Shown piece by piece: positions 1-8,018 of a stretch of DNA of 44,545 nt. Within the stretch, counting starts at the first letter, position 1. The number at the start of each line of letters is the position of its first letter. Both the position numbers and the translations under genes were made by a program. The notes beneath the pieces are model-generated. The model searched no databases. It saw only the letters and a program-made list of their open reading frames with translations, and was not told the DNA's origin. Source of the stretch: DATHTK01 sp035463295 (GTDB lineage: Bacteria; Actinomycetota; Rubrobacteria; Rubrobacterales; Rubrobacteraceae); the NCBI GenBank assembly GCA_035463295.1, contig DATHTK010000054.1:1-44545 (forward strand), given 5' to 3'.

Positions 1-1098
1 CTGGCTACCGGCTATGTCCGTCAGGGTGGGAGCAAGGTCGTTGTTTAGCACGAGGTGCTCGCGGGTGGCTCCCTTTGGCACGCCGGGGCCGCGCACTATC
101 AGCGGCACCCTTATGTCCTCCTCGTAGGCCGTCCACTTGCCGGTGCCCAGGCGGTGCTGGCCCGCGTGGAATCCGTTATCCGAGGTAAAGAAGATGTAGG
201 TGTTATCCAGCTCTCCGCTCTCTCGCAGGGATCTCACGATCCTCACTACCATCTCGTCTACCGCCTGCAGCGAACGGAGCCGTTCTCGGTGGAACTCTTC
301 GAGTTGCGAGACCTCCTTTTCCCGCAGCGGCGGGTTGTCGCGGACCCAGGCGGGCTTGTCTGAGACGTCTTCTTCGTCGAAGGAGGGACCTCTTGGCAGC
401 GAGACCCCGGCGAAGTCGTCCCTGTGACGCGGGGCCGGGGTCGCGGGGAGGTGTGGCGCCTTGGTGCCCAGCCACATGAAGAAGGACGAGCCGCCGGCCG
501 CGCGGTCGACATAGTCTGTTGCCTTCTCGGCGAGGACGTCGTCGAGGTGGTGGCGGTCGGGGTCGTAGGTGACGATGCGCCCGTTCTCGTTCAGGTCGTC
601 GCTGAGGTGGCTGCCGGAGATCGCGCGCCACTCGTCCCACCCGGGCGGAACGCCGTCATCGGTGTAGTTGTTCAGATACTTGCCTATGAGCGCCGTGTCG
701 TAGCCGGCGTCCTGCAACCAGGTCGCTATCGTGGACCTCTCGTGACCGAGTCCCGCGAACCTCTTGTGGCCGCCGCGCGGGGACGCGTTGCTGACGACCC
801 CGTGATTGTGAGCGTACTCGCCGCGCAGGATAGTGGCTCGGGAGGGACAGCACAGGGCGTCGGTAACGAAGGCGTTGTTGAAGGAGGTTCCTTCGTCGGC
901 CATCAGCCTCTCTACGTTCGGCATGTACTCGATCGACCCCACGTCCTGGTCGTCGGTGAGGATCAGGACCACGTTCGGCCGGTCCGCGGTCCCGAGTACC
1001 CCCGTTAGCGCGCCGCAGCCCGCGGCCATCAGCGCCGTTGCCAGCACGACGACCACCACGCGGGCCGGACACCCTCGCCCCGAGAGTCTGCTCTCCAT
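1..1098 (-). CDS. Sulfatase, lipoprotein, C-terminus cut by window edge
   Basis: Open frame of 366 codons with no stop before the window edge, so the C-terminal part is missing. The N-terminus has a hydrophobic run and a lipobox (AAGC, Cys28), which predicts an exported, lipid-anchored protein. The alkaline-phosphatase/sulfatase fold is shown by PNVVLILTDDQD (Asp49-Asp50, metal ligands) and by CCPSR at residues 83-87. The latter is the C-x-P-S-R motif whose Cys is converted to formylglycine in type I sulfatases. Later motifs such as FTSDNGFHAGQHRLG and KWTAYEEDIRVPLIVRGPG are typical of arylsulfatase and N-acetylglucosamine-6-sulfatase relatives. Substrate cannot be told. The ATG at 1098 is the only sensible in-frame start, although the nearest purine-rich site (GAGGA) sits rather far upstream, about 14 nt. 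Confidence 0.9.
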   Translation of the reverse strand, partial: MESRLSGRGCPARVVVVVLATALMAAGCGALTGVLGTADRPNVVLILTDDQDVGSIEYMPNVERLMADEGTSFNNAFVTDALCCPSRATILRGEYAHNHGVVSNASPRGGHKRFAGLGHERSTIATWLQDAGYDTALIGKYLNNYTDDGVPPGWDEWRAISGSHLSDDLNENGRIVTYDPDRHHLDDVLAEKATDYVDRAAGGSSFFMWLGTKAPHLPATPAPRHRDDFAGVSLPRGPSFDEEDVSDKPAWVRDNPPLREKEVSQLEEFHRERLRSLQAVDEMVVRIVRSLRESGELDNTYIFFTSDNGFHAGQHRLGTGKWTAYEEDIRVPLIVRGPGVPKGATREHLVLNNDLAPTLTDIAGSQ

Positions 1099-1184
1099 GA
1101 GTCGGCATTCTATCCTCGCCGGCTACTCCCGGCCGGCGAACGCGGGTAGAATCGGCGGATCATTCCCGCGGGGAGGAGACCGGG

Positions 1185-1370
1185 GTGGGTTCCGTAACCT
1201 CGAGAGGATGTTGCTCGGACGCAGGTCGCGCACCCGGCGAGAACGGGGTGCCCTTCGACCTCGACGCCACCGCGCTCAGACGGGACCTCGAGATCACGGC
1301 GCGGACCGTCGCGGCCTTCTCACCTGGACACCTCGAGTGTGATGCTCACGATGCGGTTGTGACCTTCTGA
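1185..1370 (+). CDS. Hypothetical small protein, 61 aa
   Basis: A GTG start preceded at 6 nt by a strong ribosome-binding site (GGGAGGAG, 1171-1178). A -10-like TAGAAT lies at 1147-1152. The second half (GVPFDLDATALRRDLEITAR) has normal protein composition and GC-rich third positions, while the first 20 residues look less ordered. I do not recognise a family. It may be a genuine small gene or the remnant of a longer one, lying between the sulfatase start and the end of the LuxR-type gene. Confidence 0.38.
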   Translation: MGSVTSRGCCSDAGRAPGENGVPFDLDATALRRDLEITARTVAAFSPGHLECDAHDAVVTF

Positions 1371-1419
1371 GGGCGTTTGCCGCTGACGCTGGCGCGAACT
1401 TAGAGGTTTCTCCCCAGTA

Positions 1420-2592
1420 CTACCCGAGCAGCTTTGGGTAGAGGTTGTCGAAGAACAGACGCTTTATGAGGGCACGGCGGCCTCGTACTCCCACCTTGTC
1501 GAACGCGTTCGAAAGATGCTCTTGGACGGTGTACTCCGAGATGTAGAGCGCCCCGGAGATCTCCCTGGTAGAAGCACCCTGCACAACGAGGTCCACGACC
1601 GCCCGCTCGCGCTCGCTCAACCCATATGCAGACACTCGCAGCCACGCTAGTTCCTGGGGTCTCGTCGGCTCGATGATGACCATCGTCTCGTCCCTGCGGC
1701 CCGGACGTGGCTCGGTCCGCGCGCCGTGAAAAGTGAGCCAGCGGCCCGAACGCGTCTGGACCCGGACGGAAGGCGTTCCGTTTGCCTCTCTGTCCGTCTC
1801 GGGCTTGAGCGCCCTGCGCAGCGCGCCGACGACCATCCACACCGGTGCTGGCAGCCCCTCACCATCCATCCAGCCGTCTTCGAGGTCAGCGAGATCCCTC
1901 AACCATCGTACGGCGGACTCGGTGTGTTGCACCACCCGTCCCTTGTCGTCGAGGACCAGTACTCCGGGGACGCTTTCCCCTTCAGCCTCGGCAAATGCCT
2001 CCTTGCGCAGCACCGCTGCCTTCAGGCCGCTACTCAGGTGCGGGATGATCCGATGTAGTAGTGCTACCTCGCGGGCTTCGAAATCGGGGCGACCTCTTTC
2101 CCGCATCAGGTCTAGACCGCCCCACTGCGCTCGGCCCACGCTGCAGACGCTGAATACCTCGTAACCTAGCCCGATCGGGGCGGTTATCTCCCGGCATCGC
2201 ATGGCGCGCTCGAGCTTCCCTTCGGTGACTTCTGAGAGTAGTGCTACCGGAAACCGACTCTGTACCAGCCTGCGTTGCGCGTCCAACTCTTCCTCGAAGT
2301 AGACGTGCTCGAGAAAGAGGCGCACCTCCTTCTCACCTAACACCCCGTCGTGGCCCACGTACGTCAGAAGTCCACTCAGGGGATCGTTGGACTGGGCGCA
2401 GTACGTCTCGAATGGTACTACCCGCCTCAAGCGCTCCGCCACCTCGCGCAGCAGGGTTGGCGAGTCCAGCCCGGCGTAGCACAGCCGCTTCGCCTCTGCG
2501 AAGCCTCGTTCCCTAATAAGTGCACTGCTGGCTACCATAACCCCACGTCTTCCTGTGAGCTCAAGCTCACCGAACGTTACTTCAGTAGTCAT
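1420..2592 (-). CDS. LuxR-family transcriptional regulator
   Basis: A 390-residue regulator. The last ~65 residues are a LuxR/GerE helix-turn-helix: GLSERERAVVDLVVQGAS followed by TREISGALYISEYTVQEHL and a recognition helix leading into DKVGVRGRRALIKRL. The N-terminal ~300 residues resemble the GAF/PAS-like sensory region of stand-alone actinobacterial LuxR proteins, with no receiver Asp pocket or ATPase motif seen. It therefore probably binds a small ligand rather than being phosphorylated. It is divergently transcribed from the VOC-cupin gene across a 150-bp AT-rich gap holding a palindrome, so that gene and itself are the likely targets. The ATG at 2592 has no clear Shine-Dalgarno, so a leaderless mRNA or a later start (Met19) remains possible. 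Confidence 0.88.
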   Translation of the reverse strand: MTTEVTFGELELTGRRGVMVASSALIRERGFAEAKRLCYAGLDSPTLLREVAERLRRVVPFETYCAQSNDPLSGLLTYVGHDGVLGEKEVRLFLEHVYFEEELDAQRRLVQSRFPVALLSEVTEGKLERAMRCREITAPIGLGYEVFSVCSVGRAQWGGLDLMRERGRPDFEAREVALLHRIIPHLSSGLKAAVLRKEAFAEAEGESVPGVLVLDDKGRVVQHTESAVRWLRDLADLEDGWMDGEGLPAPVWMVVGALRRALKPETDREANGTPSVRVQTRSGRWLTFHGARTEPRPGRRDETMVIIEPTRPQELAWLRVSAYGLSERERAVVDLVVQGASTREISGALYISEYTVQEHLSNAFDKVGVRGRRALIKRLFFDNLYPKLLG

Positions 2593-2655
2593 GTATTTTC
2601 ACACAAATGATTGTCTTGCTACAACTCTAACAAACAGTGGTGCTGCGAGGACAAA

Positions 2656-2673
2656 ACCCCAGGTTTCTGGGGT
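2656..2673. promoter_or_regulatory. Palindrome, candidate operator between divergent genes
   Basis: ACCCCAG-GTTT-CTGGGGT, a perfect 7-bp inverted repeat with a 4-nt centre. It sits in the 150-bp gap between the LuxR-type regulator and the VOC-cupin gene, which is strikingly AT-rich for this genome. Position and symmetry suit a regulator site. A small hairpin in the leader RNA is the alternative. Confidence 0.4.
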
Positions 2674-2742
2674 ATGGGGCCAGCTCTCAGAGGACCATAC
2701 TCAGAGAAGCACAAGGCACACAAGAGATAGGAGAGAGACACT

Positions 2743-3711
2743 ATGTCGGCTACGGCCCTGAACCAGAGCTACGCAAAGCTGCCGGCGCGCGACATCGAGC
2801 GAGCGCGCGCCTTCTACGCGGACAAGTTGGATCTGAAGCCATTCGGCGAGCACAACAGCCACCTCTTCTACGAAGGCGGAGGGTCCCACTTCATGGTTTA
2901 CCCGAGCAGCGGAGCCGCGTCCGGTACCCACGACCAGATCGGCTTCGCGGTCGAGGACGTCGAGTCGATGGTCGCGAGGCTGCGCTCGAACGGCGTGATC
3001 TTCGAGGAGTACGAGCCGCCGCCGGGAGCGTCCGCGACCGATGGGATTATGGACTTCGGAGGCGTCAAGGCCGCCTGGTTCAAGGACAGCGAGGGCAATC
3101 TGCTCAGCATCGTGGAGTTCGCCGGCGGATCACCTTTCGCGGCGCGCCCGGAGAGCGGTGTTCAGTCAAAGCGGCGTAACGGGCCGACCGTAGCACGACC
3201 GGGTGGCGGCGAGCCGGGAGAAGCCGGAACCAAGAGGAGCGCGGTGGGCGTCTACCCGGATGGAGGTAGGTCCATCTGGCTATTGGGCATGCTAGCCACG
3301 TTCAAGGCCGTGAGCGAGGAAACCGGCGGCGAATACTCGCTCTACGAGCTGACGGTGCCGCCGCAACTCGGAGCGCTGCCCCACATCCACCACCGGGAGA
3401 CCGAAGCCTACTACGTGCTGGATGGCGAGGTCGAGTTCCTAAAAGGCGAGCATACCGTGAGGGCGAGAGTCGGGGAATTCGTCTTCGTCCCCAGGGGCGT
3501 GGTGCACGGCTTCACGAACGTGGGGCAAGAACCCGCCAGGTTCATAGGAATCGTTACTCCTGGCGGCTTGCACGAGAAACTACTTATGGGCTTAGGCGAG
3601 CAGGCGAAAGCTGAAACGTTGCCACCGCCTCCGGAAGGCATGCCCGACGTGGAGAAGATCGCGCAGATAGTCCGCAAGTACGACACGGAGATGCTGCCTC
3701 TGGGACAGTAG
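2743..3711 (+). CDS. VOC (glyoxalase-like) and cupin fusion protein
   Basis: One 322-residue frame joins two families that are usually separate. Residues 1-127 form a vicinal-oxygen-chelate domain (PARDIERARAFYADKLDL near the start, FKDSEGNLLSIVEF near the end). Residues ~165-322 are a single cupin with both motifs: HIHHRETEAYYVLDGE (H-x-H-x3-4-E) and GEFVFVPRGVVHGFTN (G-x5-P-x-G-x2-H-x3-N). The linker (~128-164) is Gly/Pro/Arg-rich. The cupin part begins GVYPDGGRSIWLLGMLATFK, the usual N-terminus of a stand-alone quercetinase-like cupin, so this looks like two genes joined. The start ATG has GGAGAG 7-8 nt upstream. Both domains are metal-dependent enzyme folds. A role in dioxygenation or isomerisation of a small molecule is only a guess. 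Confidence 0.85.
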   Translation: MSATALNQSYAKLPARDIERARAFYADKLDLKPFGEHNSHLFYEGGGSHFMVYPSSGAASGTHDQIGFAVEDVESMVARLRSNGVIFEEYEPPPGASATDGIMDFGGVKAAWFKDSEGNLLSIVEFAGGSPFAARPESGVQSKRRNGPTVARPGGGEPGEAGTKRSAVGVYPDGGRSIWLLGMLATFKAVSEETGGEYSLYELTVPPQLGALPHIHHRETEAYYVLDGEVEFLKGEHTVRARVGEFVFVPRGVVHGFTNVGQEPARFIGIVTPGGLHEKLLMGLGEQAKAETLPPPPEGMPDVEKIAQIVRKYDTEMLPLGQ

Positions 3712-3746
3712 GCTCGCCAGGGAAGTCATCGGGCTTCTCTGAGAAA

Positions 3747-3774
3747 GGGAGTCGGGGTTTTCGCTCCGGCTCCC
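3747..3774. terminator. Hairpin after VOC-cupin gene, possible terminator
   Basis: GGGAGTCGG (3747-3755) pairs with CCGGCTCCC (3766-3774) through nine pairs including one G-U, with a 10-nt loop. It begins 36 nt after the VOC-cupin stop. There is no uridine run after it. It may instead be the end hairpin of the decayed element suspected next to the uracil-DNA glycosylase fragment. Confidence 0.42.
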
Positions 3775-3892
3775 TCGCTTGCGTACTGGTTTCACAGCCT
3801 TCAATGCCTCTCGTGTCCACTTACATGCTGGCGGAGGCAGGCACTATCCGCTTACCTCCAACCGAGAGACGACCGAGGCGTCCAGCATCAAG

Positions 3893-4030
3893 GCAGTAGT
3901 TCTCGTCCGCGTAGGCCGCCCTTTTCTCACGGTTCACCCTCTCGCGCCACTCGACGAGCCGCGGGCAACGCCGGCAGGAGACTATCTCCTGTTCCAGCGC
4001 CGCGACCGCGAGTCTCCGACGCGATCGTAC
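3893..4030 (-). pseudogene. Uracil-DNA glycosylase N-terminal fragment
   Basis: On the minus strand, directly after the phosphoglycerate mutase stop, an open stretch reads VAALEQEIVSCRRCPRLVEW, then RERVNREKRAAYADENY. This matches the N-terminus of family 4/5 uracil-DNA glycosylases, where the CxxC pair binds the 4Fe-4S cluster and the text normally continues YWGRPVPGFG. Here it breaks right after ENY (codon TGC where TGG is expected) and the frame then has no further similarity. No ATG, GTG or TTG precedes it in frame, so the start is lost as well. The sequence beyond the break (~3780-3892) could be a decayed insertion element, but I cannot prove that. The rest of the 323-bp gap between 3711 and 4035 holds only the hairpin at 3747. 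Confidence 0.7.
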
Positions 4031-4034
4031 TTCT

Positions 4035-5246
4035 CTAGGCGCCGTAGCGGTTGAGCTTGAGGGCGTGGCCCATGAGGAGACCCATGATCTCCTCCGCCGG
4101 GAACGCGCCTAGAGTTCCGCCCGCGCAGGTGCGCTCGCCGAAGCTGTCCGCCGTCGGCAGGGTATACGGCGAGTGTAGAAGAAAGGGAACCCCGTGCCAG
4201 GAGTGGCTCTTGAGCTTCGCGGGGGTAGCGTGGTCGCCGGTTATGGCGAGCGCGTCGGGGCCGAGGTCGAGGAGGGTTGGTATCAACGCGTCCACCTCCT
4301 CTATGACCTTGCGCTTGCGGTCGAAGTCGCCGTCCTCGCCGGCGGCGTCGGTCGGCTTGACGTGGACGAAGAAGAAGTCGTGGTCGCCCCAGTTCTCCCT
4401 GAGGGTGTCGAACTCGCCGGCGATGCCCTCGCCCTCTAAGAGGAGGTCCATCCCGGCCAGGCGCGCCAGGCCCTTGTACATGGGGTAGCTCGCGATCGCC
4501 GCGGCGTCCAGCTTGTAGGTCTCTTCGAAAGAAGGGAGGGCCGGATGCATGCCGAAGCCGCGCAAGAGCACGGTGTTCGCCGGGTACTCGTCGGCGAGGA
4601 CCTCGTTCGCCCTCTCTACGAAGGCGTTGGCCAGGGACGCGCTCCTCTCCGCCTCGTGCAGACCGACCGTCGGCTTGACAGGGAGGGGCTCGAGCCCGAC
4701 TCTTTGCGGGTCGGTGTCCGTGAGGGCATCCGAGAGACCCTCGCCACGGAAGACCACGACGGCGCGGTGCTCCTTCTCGTGCACGACAGAGACCTCGGCG
4801 TCCTCGAGGCTCACGTTCTCGTTGAGGAGCTCGACTAGCTCCGCGCCCTTCTCAGAGGAGATGCGGCCCGCCCGGCGGTCGGAGATCCTGCCGCTCTCGT
4901 CGAGGGTGGCGAAGTTGATGCGGGCCGCCAGGTCGCTCTCACCGAGCTCGAAGCCGACTCCAAGGGCGCTCAGGACACCGCGGCCGACGAGATACCCGAT
5001 GGGGTCGTAGCCGAAGAGGGCGAGGTGGCCGGGACCGCTCCCGGCGCTAACGCCGGCGGCGATCGGACGCGAGAGCCCGAGGTCCGAGGAGGCGGCGAGG
5101 TCGTCGAGGTTCGGGGTGTTCGCCGCCTCGAGCTCGGTCTCACCGTCTGAGCCCTCGACCGGCAGCCCCCCGAGGCCGTCGAGGACGAGCAGGACGATCT
5201 TGGAGTCCGTCTTGACCGACAGGTCGCGCATGAGGTCCAGGTTCAA
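4035..5246 (-). CDS. apgM: 2,3-bisphosphoglycerate-independent phosphoglycerate mutase, archaeal type
   Basis: A 403-residue member of the alkaline-phosphatase superfamily that interconverts 3- and 2-phosphoglycerate in glycolysis and gluconeogenesis, in the cytosol. Visible metal and active-site motifs are KIVLLVLDGLGG (Asp23), ANTPNLDDLA, SAGSGPGHLALFGYDP (probable catalytic Ser70) and ITGDHATPAKLKSHSWHGVP. Its length of ~400 residues fits the archaeal-type ApgM and not the ~510-residue GpmI. The TTG at 5246 has GGGAG at 6 nt spacing. Met6 is an alternative start without that site. It is divergent from the metallo-beta-lactamase-fold gene at 5363. Confidence 0.93.
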   Translation of the reverse strand: MNLDLMRDLSVKTDSKIVLLVLDGLGGLPVEGSDGETELEAANTPNLDDLAASSDLGLSRPIAAGVSAGSGPGHLALFGYDPIGYLVGRGVLSALGVGFELGESDLAARINFATLDESGRISDRRAGRISSEKGAELVELLNENVSLEDAEVSVVHEKEHRAVVVFRGEGLSDALTDTDPQRVGLEPLPVKPTVGLHEAERSASLANAFVERANEVLADEYPANTVLLRGFGMHPALPSFEETYKLDAAAIASYPMYKGLARLAGMDLLLEGEGIAGEFDTLRENWGDHDFFFVHVKPTDAAGEDGDFDRKRKVIEEVDALIPTLLDLGPDALAITGDHATPAKLKSHSWHGVPFLLHSPYTLPTADSFGERTCAGGTLGAFPAEEIMGLLMGHALKLNRYGA

Positions 5247-5326
5247 AGGCAGCTCCCTCTCTTCGGGCGTCGGAAGCCCTCTCCGGCGCCGCTCCTCGGT
5301 CTTCTGAGTCTACCAGAGCGACCCTG

Positions 5327-5332
5327 TATAAT
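5327..5332 (+). promoter_or_regulatory. -10 box (TATAAT) for MBL-fold gene
   Basis: Perfect TATAAT, 30 nt before the GTG of the hydrolase gene, with TG immediately upstream. The -35 is weak (TTCTGA at 5302-5307, 19-nt spacer). This leaves room for the GGGGAGG ribosome-binding site. Confidence 0.55.
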
Positions 5333-5362
5333 CTCCGCGGGCGGCGAAGTCGGGGAGGACCT

Positions 5363-6274
5363 GTGCGGACGGAGATCTTGGACCTCAACTTTCTGGGCGC
5401 GGAGCACGTGATCGCCTCTTTCCTCCTGCTCGGCGAGGGCTCGGCGGCGATCGTCGAGACCGGACCGGCTACCTGCCTGGAGAGCCTCCTGGGGGGACTC
5501 GAAGACCACGGCGTCCTCCCCGAGGACGTCCGGCAGGTCTTTCTCACGCACATCCATCTCGACCATGCCGGTGCTTCGGGTCACCTATCGGACCTGCTGC
5601 CGAACGCGACGTTCTACGTCCACGAGGTCGGCTACCCGCACCTCGTCGACCCCTCGAAGCTCTGGAAGAGCGCGACCCGCATCTACGGCGAGAGGATGGA
5701 GGAGCTATGGGGCGAAGCTCTTCCCGTACCCGTCGACCGCATTGTGGTGCTGGAAGGCGGCGAGGAGCTGGAGGCGGCGGGCGGCGTTCTTGTCGCGCAC
5801 TATACACCGGGTCACGCTTACCACCACCTCGCCTACCTGGAGCCCGGCGAGGGCGCGCTCTTCGCCGGGGACGTCGCCGGTATCCGGCTCCCGGGCCAGT
5901 CCTACGTCCGGCCCCCGACGCCGCCCCCCGAGATCGACCTCGAGGCCTGGGTCCGGAGCATAAACCTGATGCGGAACCTCGCGCCCGCGAGCCTCTGCCC
6001 GACGCACTTCGGCCGCTTCGACGACGTGGAGAGGCAGCTCAACGAGCTCGAACAGCGGCTGCACGACTGGCTCCTCTTCGTCGAGGAGCGGATGGACGGC
6101 GGGACCGGGCGCGAGGAGATCGCCGAAGAGCTAAAGACCAAAGGCGACGCCGAGATGCTCGCCGAAGGAGCCGGGCCCGAGGAGTCCGAGCACTACGACC
6201 TCGCCGGCAACTACACGAACCTCGTCGACGGTCTCATGAGGTACGCCACGAAGCGCCGCAAGGAGAAAGAGTAG
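5363..6274 (+). CDS. Metallo-beta-lactamase-fold hydrolase
   Basis: A 303-residue hydrolase with the zinc-binding signature THIHLDHAG at residues 62-70 (His63, His65, Asp67, His68). Further fold motifs follow: HYTPGHAYHHLAYLEPGEG, LFAGDVAGI with the bridging Asp, and CPTHFGRFDD with the last His. This is the glyoxalase-II-like MBL group, cytosolic, probably hydrolysing a thioester, lactone or phosphoester. The substrate is unknown. A helical C-terminal extension of about 80 residues, rich in Glu and Arg, follows the core. Start GTG at 5363 is chosen because GGGGAGGACCT lies just before it and a perfect -10 box lies at 5327. Confidence 0.9.
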   Translation: MRTEILDLNFLGAEHVIASFLLLGEGSAAIVETGPATCLESLLGGLEDHGVLPEDVRQVFLTHIHLDHAGASGHLSDLLPNATFYVHEVGYPHLVDPSKLWKSATRIYGERMEELWGEALPVPVDRIVVLEGGEELEAAGGVLVAHYTPGHAYHHLAYLEPGEGALFAGDVAGIRLPGQSYVRPPTPPPEIDLEAWVRSINLMRNLAPASLCPTHFGRFDDVERQLNELEQRLHDWLLFVEERMDGGTGREEIAEELKTKGDAEMLAEGAGPEESEHYDLAGNYTNLVDGLMRYATKRRKEKE

Positions 6275-6301
6275 CCGGCGGCGGGGCGAGAACCGGCGGC
6301 T

Positions 6302-7708
6302 CTACGAGCTCTTTACGGCTTCGACTATCTCCTGGAGGCCTTGCTTGGCGTCGGAGAAGAGCATCATGGTCTTCTCGGTGTCGTAGAAGAGGGGGTTGTC
6401 CACGCCGGCGAAGCCCGGGCTAAGGGAACGCTTGACGAAGATGACCCTGTTCGCCTTCTCGACCTCGAGGATGGGCATGCCGCTTATGGGGGTGTCCTGC
6501 TCGGGGTCGTTGGCGGAAGGGTTGACGACGTCGTTGGCGCCGACGATGATCGCGGCGTCGGCGTCCTCGAACTCGGGGTTTATGTCCTCGAGGTCGTAGA
6601 GCTTCTCGTAGGGGACACCCGCCTCGGTGAGGAGCACGTTCATGTGCCCGGGCATGCGGCCCGCGACCGGGTGGATGCCGAAGAGGACCTCCTTGCCTGT
6701 GGATTCGAGCGTCTCCATCAGCTCGCGCATCGGGCCCTGGGCCTGGGCGACGGCGAGCCCGTAACCCGGGACGATCACGACTTTATCCGCCTCGTCGGCG
6801 AGATACTCGCCGACCTCCTCGGCGCTCGCCTCGTGGACCTCTCTCTCCTCCCCGTCTTCCTCCTTGCTCCCACCGGCAGCGGCGATGCCGGCGAAGATGA
6901 TCTTGCCCAGAGGACGCCCGAGGGCGCTAGACATCAGGCGCGTGAGGATCGTGCCCGACGCCCCGACGATGGTGCCGCCGATGATGAGGATGTAGTTATC
7001 CAGGACGAACCCCGACGCCGCGGCGGTGAGGCCCGTGAAGGCGTTCAGCAGGGAGATGACGATCGGCATGTCGGCGCCGCCGATCGGGATCACGAGGAGG
7101 ATCCCCAGGACGAGCGATGAGGCGAGGATCGCGACCACGGAGGCCACCGGGGAGAGGAACGGGAGCAGACTTCCGCCCAGGAAGGCGTTCGCCGCGAGGA
7201 CGAGGATGGCGAGAAAGAGCAGCGCGTTCACCACCTGCTGCAACGGGAACGCAACGGAGCCGGAGAAGGCGATCTCCTGGAGCTTGCTGAACGCGATGGC
7301 GCTCCCCGCGAAGCTGACCGAGCCGATCAGGACCGTGAGCGGGACCGTGATCGCCGCGACGACGTTCTCGTGGCCGCCGGCCTGCATGTGGTAGAACTCG
7401 GAGAGCGCGATGAGCGCGGCCGCCCCGCCGCCGACGCCGTTGTAGGCGGCGACCATCTGGGGCATCGCCGTCATCTTCACCCTCTGGGCGGAGACCACCC
7501 CCACGACCGCTCCGAGAACCGCGGCGATCCCGATCAGGAGCAACCCCTGAAACTCGATGACGAAGAGCGTCGCGATGAGGGCTATGGTCATGCCGAAGGC
7601 GGCCAAGGTGTTCCCGGACCGGGCGGTCTCCGGCTTGCGCAGGCGCCGGATGCCGATAATGAACAGCGAGGCCGCCGCGAGGTAGGCCAGGAACGTCGCG
7701 ACCTGCAA
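6302..7708 (-). CDS. pntB: NAD(P) transhydrogenase subunit beta
   Basis: A 468-residue subunit of the proton-translocating transhydrogenase, which reduces NADP+ with NADH at the cost of the proton gradient. The N-terminal ~270 residues are a run of membrane helices (domain II). The C-terminal ~190 residues are the NADP(H)-binding domain III, with VVIVPGYGLAVAQAQ, VLFGIHPVAGRMPGHMNVLL, YDLEDINPEFEDADAAIIVG and GANDVVNPSAN. Last gene of pntA1-pntA2-pntB. The TTG start follows the pntA2 stop within 3 nt and has an AGGGA site at about 6 nt. Confidence 0.95.
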   Translation of the reverse strand: MQVATFLAYLAAASLFIIGIRRLRKPETARSGNTLAAFGMTIALIATLFVIEFQGLLLIGIAAVLGAVVGVVSAQRVKMTAMPQMVAAYNGVGGGAAALIALSEFYHMQAGGHENVVAAITVPLTVLIGSVSFAGSAIAFSKLQEIAFSGSVAFPLQQVVNALLFLAILVLAANAFLGGSLLPFLSPVASVVAILASSLVLGILLVIPIGGADMPIVISLLNAFTGLTAAASGFVLDNYILIIGGTIVGASGTILTRLMSSALGRPLGKIIFAGIAAAGGSKEEDGEEREVHEASAEEVGEYLADEADKVVIVPGYGLAVAQAQGPMRELMETLESTGKEVLFGIHPVAGRMPGHMNVLLTEAGVPYEKLYDLEDINPEFEDADAAIIVGANDVVNPSANDPEQDTPISGMPILEVEKANRVIFVKRSLSPGFAGVDNPLFYDTEKTMMLFSDAKQGLQEIVEAVKSS

Positions 7709-7711
7709 AGG

Positions 7712-8017
7712 TTATCCCTTTCTCTTTCTGACCCGCTTGGGCGCGGGGCTGAACATCCCGAGCATCCGGTTCGTCACCCAGAAGCCCCCCACCACGTTGA
7801 GCGCCCCGAAGAAGACCGCGATAAAGCCCACCGCCTTTACGATCGGGGGGCCCTCGGCGGCCAGCGTGATCATGCCGCCGACCAGTATGACGCCGTGGAT
7901 GGCGTTCGTCGCGCTCATGAGCGGGGTGTGAAGCAGGTTGGGGACCCGCGAGATCAACTCCCACCCCAGGAAGGCCGCGACGACGAAGATCGCGAGCTGC
8001 GCCAGCAACACCTCCAC
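7712..8017 (-). CDS. pntA2: NAD(P) transhydrogenase subunit alpha part 2
   Basis: A 101-residue membrane subunit, the separate alpha-2 of three-gene transhydrogenases. Three to four hydrophobic helices are visible: LLAQLAIFVVAAFLGWELI, then HGVILVGGMITLAAEG and AVGFIAVFFGALNVVGGFWV. It ends in a basic tail (PKRVRKRKG). GTG at 8017 is preferred: it follows the pntA1 stop by one base, and the longer in-frame reading (to 8056) would overlap pntA1 with an unrelated Arg-rich leader. It forms the proton channel with PntB. Confidence 0.9.
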   Translation of the reverse strand: MEVLLAQLAIFVVAAFLGWELISRVPNLLHTPLMSATNAIHGVILVGGMITLAAEGPPIVKAVGFIAVFFGALNVVGGFWVTNRMLGMFSPAPKRVRKRKG

Positions 8018-8018
8018 G

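Noticed and set aside
3779..4054. 91-codon plus-strand frame
   Set aside because: Antisense to the uracil-DNA glycosylase fragment, where the minus strand carries the recognisable motif. No ribosome-binding site.
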